Positions 59,556 through 64,000 of a stretch of 64,000 bases of DNA are shown in pieces. How positions within the stretch are numbered: the stretch's first letter is position 1; the number at the start of each line of letters is the position of its first letter. The notes beneath the pieces were generated by a model. It was given only the letters and a program-made list of their open reading frames with translations, was not told where the DNA came from and did no database searches. Origin of the DNA: Pseudactinotalea suaedae (GTDB taxonomy: Bacteria; Actinomycetota; Actinomycetes; Actinomycetales; Beutenbergiaceae); NCBI RefSeq assembly GCF_009733815.1, contig NZ_WNXY01000009.1, positions 248,001 to 312,000 of the forward strand, given 5' to 3'. Made by a program: the position numbers and the translations under genes.

Positions 59556-60297
59556 CCTCATCGCCGAAGCCGCGGCGGCCGACGTCGACGGCTGGGGCTT
59601 CGACCACCTGACCGGCCGAGCCACCGAGGAGCGCCCACCGTGGCGCTACTCCCGGCTGCTCGCCGAGGCGGTCGCCGCAGCCGGGGTGGCCATCGACCTC
59701 GACACCGGCGGCGGCGAGGTGCTCGCCGAGTGCGGCAGGCTCGCGCAGGAGCAGCACGTCACCGAGTCCTGGCCGCCCAACGCCGCTCGCGCCCGGGAGC
59801 TGCTCGGCCCTCGCGGCGTCCACGTGCACGAGATCGCACCCGGCGCCGCGATCCCGGCAGCCGACGGCACGGTCGACCTCGTGACCTCGCGGCACCCGGT
59901 GGCGCCGGACTGGCCGGAGATCGCCCGCGTCCTCGCGCCGGGCGGCAGCTACCTCGCGCAGCACGTCGGGCCCGCGTCCGCGTTCGAGCTCATCGAGTTC
60001 TTCACCGGCCCGACCACGCCGCAGCAGCGCCGTGGCCGCCACCCGGATGACGAGGCCGCCGCTGCCGAGCGGGCCGGGCTCGAGATCCTCGACCTCCAGA
60101 GGGCCAGGCTGCGGATGGAGTTCTTCGACGTCGGCGCCGTGGTGTGGATCCTGCGCAAGTGCGTGTGGTGGGTCCCCGACTTCGACGTCGACCGCTATCG
60201 CGACCGGCTGGTGGCGATGGCCGACCTGATCCGTCGGGACGGATCGTTCGTCGCCCACTCGACCAGACACCTGATCCGGGCGTCGAGAGCACGCTGA
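59521..60297 (+). CDS. Class I SAM-dependent methyltransferase-like protein
   Basis: This 258-residue protein of methyltransferase type 11 fold has AIDLDTGGGEVLAECG (motif I, near residue 57), a weakened acidic motif II region (TESWPPNAARARELL), ADGTVDLVTSRHPVAPDWPE (motif IV) and ARVLAPGGSYLAQHVGP (motif V/VI). The ATG has GGGAGG five bases upstream and overlaps the esterase gene by 35 bases. An ATG at 59539 is an alternative. The substrate is unknown. Confidence 0.85.
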   Translation: MGKILPMPSTDDLIAEAAAADVDGWGFDHLTGRATEERPPWRYSRLLAEAVAAAGVAIDLDTGGGEVLAECGRLAQEQHVTESWPPNAARARELLGPRGVHVHEIAPGAAIPAADGTVDLVTSRHPVAPDWPEIARVLAPGGSYLAQHVGPASAFELIEFFTGPTTPQQRRGRHPDDEAAAAERAGLEILDLQRARLRMEFFDVGAVVWILRKCVWWVPDFDVDRYRDRLVAMADLIRRDGSFVAHSTRHLIRASRAR

Positions 60298-60348
60298 GCG
60301 GGTCGACCGACCGGCACGGTCGGCACCGACGTTGGTAGTTTGCCCAGC

Positions 60349-61026
60349 ATGTCGGTCTCCGAGCTCTCCGCGAGCACCCAGAACTACCTCAAGGCGATCT
60401 GGGCGCTCGCGGAGTGGTCCGACGAGCCGATCACCCCGACCGCGATCGCCGCGAAGGTGGGGGTGCGGCTCTCGACGGCGTCGGACGCGATCCGCAAGCT
60501 CGCCGCCCAGGGACTCGTCGAGCACACCCGGTACGGCTCGGTGGCGCTGACGCGCGCGGGCCACCGGCACGCGGTCGCGATGGTGCGCAGGCACCGGCTG
60601 ATCGAGACGTTCCTCGTGCAGGTGCTCGGCTACCGCTGGGACCAGGTCCACGACGAGGCCGAGACGCTCGAGCACGCGGTCTCGGACTTCATGGTCGACC
60701 GGATCGACGAGCATCTGGGCCATCCCACCCGCGACCCCCACGGCGACCCGATCCCCCACGCCGACGGCACCGTGACCCAGCCGGACGCCGTGCAGCTCAC
60801 CGGCATCGAGCCCGGCGTCGTGGTGACGGCGGAGCGGATCTCGGACGCGGACCCGGACCTGCTGCGATTCTTCGCCGAGCGCGGCCTCGGCGTCGGCGCC
60901 ACCCTCGAGCTCCGGTCCGGTGCCCCGTTCTCCGGATCGGTCGAGGTGGTGGTCGACGGCGGCGAGGAGTCCGTCGCGCTCGGGCAGTCGGCCACCGACG
61001 CCATCTGGGTCACGCCGGGCGAGTGA
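60349..61026 (+). CDS. mntR: DtxR/MntR family metal-dependent repressor
   Basis: This 225-residue repressor has an N-terminal helix-turn-helix (STQNYLKAIWALAEWSDEPI, VRLSTASDAIRKLAAQGLVE) and a dimerisation domain with metal ligands in RRHRLIETFLVQVLGYRWDQ and EAETLEHAVSDFMVDRID (near residues 80-115). An SH3-like FeoA tail follows. The pattern resembles manganese regulators more than the iron regulator DtxR, since the ligands include no cysteine. It is probably leaderless or weakly initiated at 60349. It converges on the metal importer operon with a 17-base overlap of 3' ends. Confidence 0.88.
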   Translation: MSVSELSASTQNYLKAIWALAEWSDEPITPTAIAAKVGVRLSTASDAIRKLAAQGLVEHTRYGSVALTRAGHRHAVAMVRRHRLIETFLVQVLGYRWDQVHDEAETLEHAVSDFMVDRIDEHLGHPTRDPHGDPIPHADGTVTQPDAVQLTGIEPGVVVTAERISDADPDLLRFFAERGLGVGATLELRSGAPFSGSVEVVVDGGEESVALGQSATDAIWVTPGE

Positions 61027-61894
61027 GCCCGGCCAGGCGACGCCGACGGCGGCGCGCCGCCAGCTTCGTCCCGATCAGGCCGCGGCGCGGGCTGAACAGG
61101 TAGACCAGCGCGAACACCGAGCCCTGGGAGAGCACCACCATCGGACCGGTCGAGGTGTCGAGGTAGTAGCTGGCGTAGACGCCGACCACACCGCACAGGA
61201 CCGCGAGCGCGGGGGCGATCACCAGCATCGTCTGGAACCGGTCGGTCAGCAGGTAGGCGGTGGCGCCGGGGATCACGAGCATCGCGACCACGAGCACCAC
61301 GCCGACGGCCTGCAGCGCCACGACCGCCGTCAGCGCCAGGAGCCCGAGCAGCAGGCCGCCGAGAACGGCCGGGTTGAGCCCGATCGTGTGCGCGTGACCG
61401 GGGTCGAAGGCGTAGAGCGTGAGGTCGCGACGCTTGACGAGCAGCACCGCGAGCACCGCCACCCCGATGATCGCGACACCCACGAGGTCGGTGCGGGAGA
61501 CCCCGAGCAGGTTCCCGAAGAGCACGTGGTTGAGGTCGATCTCGCTCGGCGTCACCGAGACCAGCACGAGGCCGAGGGCGAACAGCGTCGTGAACACCGT
61601 GCCGATCGCGGCGTCCTCCTTGACGCGGCTGGTGCTGCGCACGGCACCGATCAGCGCGACGGCGAGGAACCCGAAGACCGCGGCCCCGACCGCCAGCGGC
61701 ACGCCCAGCACGTAGGCGATCACGATCCCGGGCAGCACCGAGTGCGACACGGCGTCGCCCATCAGCGACCACCCGATGAGCACCAGCCAGCAGGAGAGCA
61801 CACCGCACACGACCGACGCGAGCAGCGTGGTGGCGAGCGCGCGCAGCATGAACTCGTAGCCGAGGGGCTCGGCGAGCATGTCGAGCAGGCTCAT
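61010..61894 (-). CDS. Mn/Zn ABC importer permease
   Basis: This 294-residue membrane subunit of the ABC-3 family has about eight helices. Signatures are CGVLSCWLVLIGWSLMGDAV (near residue 30), HSVLPGIVIAYVLGVPL and VGVVLVVAMLVIPGATAYLL (near 195). Three genes overlap successively (GTGA and ATGA), reading binding protein, ATPase, permease, all typical of manganese or zinc importers. The extreme C-terminus is arginine-rich and overlaps the end of mntR. Confidence 0.92.
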   Translation of the reverse strand: MSLLDMLAEPLGYEFMLRALATTLLASVVCGVLSCWLVLIGWSLMGDAVSHSVLPGIVIAYVLGVPLAVGAAVFGFLAVALIGAVRSTSRVKEDAAIGTVFTTLFALGLVLVSVTPSEIDLNHVLFGNLLGVSRTDLVGVAIIGVAVLAVLLVKRRDLTLYAFDPGHAHTIGLNPAVLGGLLLGLLALTAVVALQAVGVVLVVAMLVIPGATAYLLTDRFQTMLVIAPALAVLCGVVGVYASYYLDTSTGPMVVLSQGSVFALVYLFSPRRGLIGTKLAARRRRRRLAGLTRPA

Positions 61895-62631
61895 CGCTCC
61901 TCCTCCCGCCACATCGGGTCGAGACCGAACGCCAGCGCCAGGTTCTCCGGGCGCAGCACCTCCGCGGGGTCGCCCTGGGCGAGCACGCGCCGCATCAGCA
62001 GCACCGCCTCGTCGGCGAGCGTGGGCAGCGCGTGCAGGTCGTGGGTGCACACGAGCACGGTGGCGCCGTCGGCGGCGAGCTGGCGCAGCAGTCGCGTGAT
62101 CATCGCCTCCGACCGCTTGTCCACGCCGGCGAAGGGCTCGTCGAGCAGCATGATCGTGGCCTGCTGCGCGATCGCGCGCGCCACGAACGCGCGCTTGCGC
62201 TGCCCGCCCGAGAGCTGCCCGATCGGGCGGTTCGCCAGGTCGGTCAGCTCGGTGCGCTCCAGGGCGACGTCGACGGCGGCCCGGTCAGCCGGGCGGGCGC
62301 GTCGCGTCGCTCCCATGCGGCCGTACCGGCCGGTCAGCACGACGTCGCGCACCGAGAGGGGGAAGTCCCGGTCCACGTCCTCGCTCTGGGGCACGTACGC
62401 GATCGAGCCGCGGCTGCGCGCCCGGGCCGGTGGGCCGCCGTCGACGCTCACGGTCCCGGAGTCGGGCCGGATCAGCCCGGTGATCGTCCTGACCAGGGTC
62501 GACTTGCCCGACCCGTTCATGCCGATGAGCCCGCACACCCGCCCGGCGTGGAGGTCGAGGTCCACGTCGTCGAGCGCGAGCACGTCGCCGTGGTTGACGG
62601 TGACGCCGCGGACCTCCACCGAGGCGGTCAC
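61891..62631 (-). CDS. Mn/Zn ABC importer ATPase
   Basis: This 246-residue ATPase shows Walker A GMNGSGKSTLVRT (near residue 37), signature LSGGQRKRAFVARAI (near 138), and Walker B TIMLLDEPFAGVD (near 158) followed by the CTHDLH switch. AYVPQSEDVDRDFPLSVRDV is the Q-loop region typical of the manganese/zinc group. The GTG start overlaps the binding-protein stop. Confidence 0.94.
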   Translation of the reverse strand: MTASVEVRGVTVNHGDVLALDDVDLDLHAGRVCGLIGMNGSGKSTLVRTITGLIRPDSGTVSVDGGPPARARSRGSIAYVPQSEDVDRDFPLSVRDVVLTGRYGRMGATRRARPADRAAVDVALERTELTDLANRPIGQLSGGQRKRAFVARAIAQQATIMLLDEPFAGVDKRSEAMITRLLRQLAADGATVLVCTHDLHALPTLADEAVLLMRRVLAQGDPAEVLRPENLALAFGLDPMWREEER

Positions 62632-63533
62632 GCCGCTCCCCCGGTCAGGCCCGCGACGATGAGGTCGACGTCGTAGCCGATCAGGTCGAGATAGGTGGGC
62701 ACGGGGCCGTCGGCGTCCGAGAGCGAGTCGACGTACAGGGTGCCCCCGAAGCTCGCACCGGTCGCCTCGACGACCTGCTGCATCGGGCCGTCGCTCACCG
62801 TCGACTCGCAGAACACCGCGGGGACCTCACGCGTGCTGACGATCTCGATCGCCGCCGTGATCTGGGAGGGGGTCGCCTGCTGCTCGGCGTTGACCGGCCA
62901 GATGTAGGCCTCGGTGAGCCCGGCGTCACGCGCCAGGTAGGAGAACGCGCCCTCGCAGGTGACCAGGACACGCTGGTCGGCCGGCACGGTCTCCAGCGCG
63001 GTGACCAGGTCGTCGTGGACGGCGCGCAGCTCGCCGGCGTACGCCGACCCGTTCGCCTCGTAGGTGTCCGCCCCGTCGGGGTCGAGCTCGCTGAAGGCCT
63101 CGACCATGATCTCGACGTAGGCGACCACGTTGAGCGGACTCATCCACGCGTGCGGGTTCGGCCGGCCCGCGTAGGCGTCGCTGGCGATGTCGATCGGGTC
63201 GATGCCGTCGGTCAGCACCACGTGCGGGACGTCCGCCTCCGCCACGAACCGCTCGAACCATGCCTCCAGCCCGAGCCCGTTGTCGAGGATCAGGTCGGCG
63301 TCGGAGGCGTTGCCCACGTCGCGAGGTGTCGGCTCGTAGCCGTGGATCTCCGCGCCCACCTTGGTGATCGACTCCACCCGGAGCCGGTCCCCCGCGACGT
63401 TGCGCGCGATGTCGGCGAGCACGGTGAAGGTGGTCAGCACCACGGGGCGGGGGTCCTCGTCCTCCGGCGCGCCGCTGCACCCCGCGAGCACCAGCAGCAC
63501 CAGCGCCGTCATCACCGCCGTCACGCGACGCAT
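62628..63533 (-). CDS. Mn/Zn-binding lipoprotein (ZnuA/PsaA family)
   Basis: This 301-residue cluster A-I binding protein has a signal with lipobox LAGC (cysteine near residue 19) and TTFTVLADIARNVAGDRL. The four metal ligands are visible: histidine in GAEIHGYEPTP, histidine in NPHAWMSP, glutamate in VTCEGAFSYLARDAG and aspartate in LYVDSLSD. The His-His-Glu-Asp set favours manganese, and no histidine-rich zinc loop is present. GGAGG precedes the ATG. A palindrome over the probable -10 box links it to the MntR-like repressor. Confidence 0.94.
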   Translation of the reverse strand: MRRVTAVMTALVLLVLAGCSGAPEDEDPRPVVLTTFTVLADIARNVAGDRLRVESITKVGAEIHGYEPTPRDVGNASDADLILDNGLGLEAWFERFVAEADVPHVVLTDGIDPIDIASDAYAGRPNPHAWMSPLNVVAYVEIMVEAFSELDPDGADTYEANGSAYAGELRAVHDDLVTALETVPADQRVLVTCEGAFSYLARDAGLTEAYIWPVNAEQQATPSQITAAIEIVSTREVPAVFCESTVSDGPMQQVVEATGASFGGTLYVDSLSDADGPVPTYLDLIGYDVDLIVAGLTGGAA

Positions 63534-63549
63534 CCGACCTCCGATAGGG

Positions 63550-63565
63550 CGAACTATAAAGTTCG
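63550..63565. promoter_or_regulatory. Probable MntR operator over the -10 box
   Basis: CGAACT-ATAA-AGTTCG is a perfect 6-bp inverted repeat. On the minus strand it contains TATAGT, a good -10 hexamer about 20 bases upstream of the binding-protein start. DtxR/MntR-type operators often overlap the promoter this way. Confidence 0.7.
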
Positions 63566-63619
63566 GCCTACCGTAGTTTGTGGCGCGGGTCGCCGCAAGC
63601 ACTCGCTCGCAGCAACGAG

Positions 63620-63679
63620 ATCGGACCTCCGGCTCGAGGTCGCACCGCCGGGGGTGCGATCTCGAACCGGAGGTCCGAT
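63620..63679. terminator. Very long hairpin downstream of the AGPS-like gene
   Basis: Arms 63620-63646 and 63653-63679 pair over 27 positions with one mismatch and one G-T pair around a six-base loop. It lies 22 bases beyond the stop codon of the minus-strand flavoprotein gene and is probably its terminator. It is the longest hairpin in the window. Confidence 0.75.
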
Positions 63680-63701
63680 GTCGTGGTGCGAAGCGGTCAG
63701 C

Positions 63702-64000
63702 TCACCATTCGCGCTGACGCGGGATCAGCGAACCGGGGTTGAGGTTCCTGCTCGGGTCGATGGCCTTGAGCAGCCCGACCATCTGGTCGACACCGGCGAC
63801 CGAGATGTCCTGCTCCATCCACGGGGCGTGGTCGGTGCCGACGCCGTGGTGGTGGGACAGCGTGCCGCCGCCGTCGATGAACGCCTGCTGGATCGCGGTC
63901 TTGACGACGTCATACTGGCTGAGGAAGTCGCCGTCGGGGTTCGGCGGGAAACCGAACGTGAAGTACAGGCACGCGCCCGAGTGATAGCTGTGCGAGAGGT
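63702..64000 (-). CDS. FAD-linked oxidase, alkyl-DHAP-synthase-like, C-terminal part
   Basis: The last 99 residues of a flavoprotein continue past the window edge. HSYHSGACLYFTFGFPP and LSHHHGVGTDHAPWM are the substrate-domain motifs of alkyldihydroxyacetonephosphate-synthase-like and related VAO-type oxidases. The three histidines are the hallmark of that group. KAIDPSRNLNPGSLIP is the common C-terminal signature. The N-terminal FAD-binding half is not in the window. Confidence 0.9.
   Translation of the reverse strand, partial: LSHSYHSGACLYFTFGFPPNPDGDFLSQYDVVKTAIQQAFIDGGGTLSHHHGVGTDHAPWMEQDISVAGVDQMVGLLKAIDPSRNLNPGSLIPRQREW

Overview
The window is a chromosomal segment of a high-GC Gram-positive bacterium, most likely an actinobacterium of the order Micrococcales. 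The pointers are uniformly high GC with many GTG starts, a class Ib ribonucleotide reductase operon with tandem NrdR boxes, two luciferase-like (F420-type) oxidoreductases, a mycothiol-type DinB-like protein, and many LacI-family sugar regulators paired with lipoprotein-dependent ABC importers. I saw no rRNA, tRNA, CRISPR array, transposase or phage gene. The genus is not determined.

Layout. 1-2762: end of an unknown gene, then an ABC-2 exporter (ATPase plus two permeases). 2898-3104: a highly structured RNA locus with a 12-codon reading frame behind an almost full-length anti-Shine-Dalgarno complement. 3105-7795: a TetR-GNAT operon diverging from two luciferase-like oxidoreductases, then an MFS transporter. 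7841-22120: a carbohydrate island of two Gfo/Idh/MocA enzymes, an alpha/beta hydrolase, an Opp/Dpp-type importer, a LacI regulator, NagA and NagB. Four sites related to CCGCAA-N4-TTGCGG lie at its promoters, so it looks like one LacI regulon feeding amino sugars into glycolysis. 22172-23175: an AzlCD amino-acid exporter. 23255-32844: an LplABC-type sugar importer, a beta-propeller glycosidase, a LacI regulator, a GntR/LacI-hybrid regulator, and GH76 and GH125 enzymes for alpha-1,6-mannan.

33009-37686 is GNAT plus nrdF, nrdE, nrdI and nrdH, preceded by two NrdR boxes and a cluster of DnaA-box-like words. 38210-41858 holds three small membrane-protein genes and a NarL-type two-component system. 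Nearly identical 18-bp palindromes stand in front of the transcription units, which suggests an unrecognised local regulon. 41926-48629: a GH2 beta-galactosidase, an M20 amidohydrolase, a small gene interrupted by an in-frame amber codon, a Nudix hydrolase, and an ArsR-SRPBCC-DinB operon. 48719-51605: a proton-translocating transhydrogenase in three subunits. 51698-56707: a sulfatase, solute-binding protein, LacI and Gfo operon with no permeases. 56847-60297: a small secreted peptide, a cell-surface esterase fused to a beta-propeller, and a methyltransferase. 60349-63533: an MntR-like regulator and a Mn/Zn ABC importer. 63702-64000: the C-terminus of an AGPS-like flavoprotein.

Several gene ends, mostly convergent, carry unusually long perfect or near-perfect hairpins (arms of 12-27 bp) that probably act as terminators. 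The overall picture is a saprophytic or host-glycan-scavenging actinobacterium with separately controlled modules for amino sugars, alpha-mannan, sulfated glycans and beta-galactosides.
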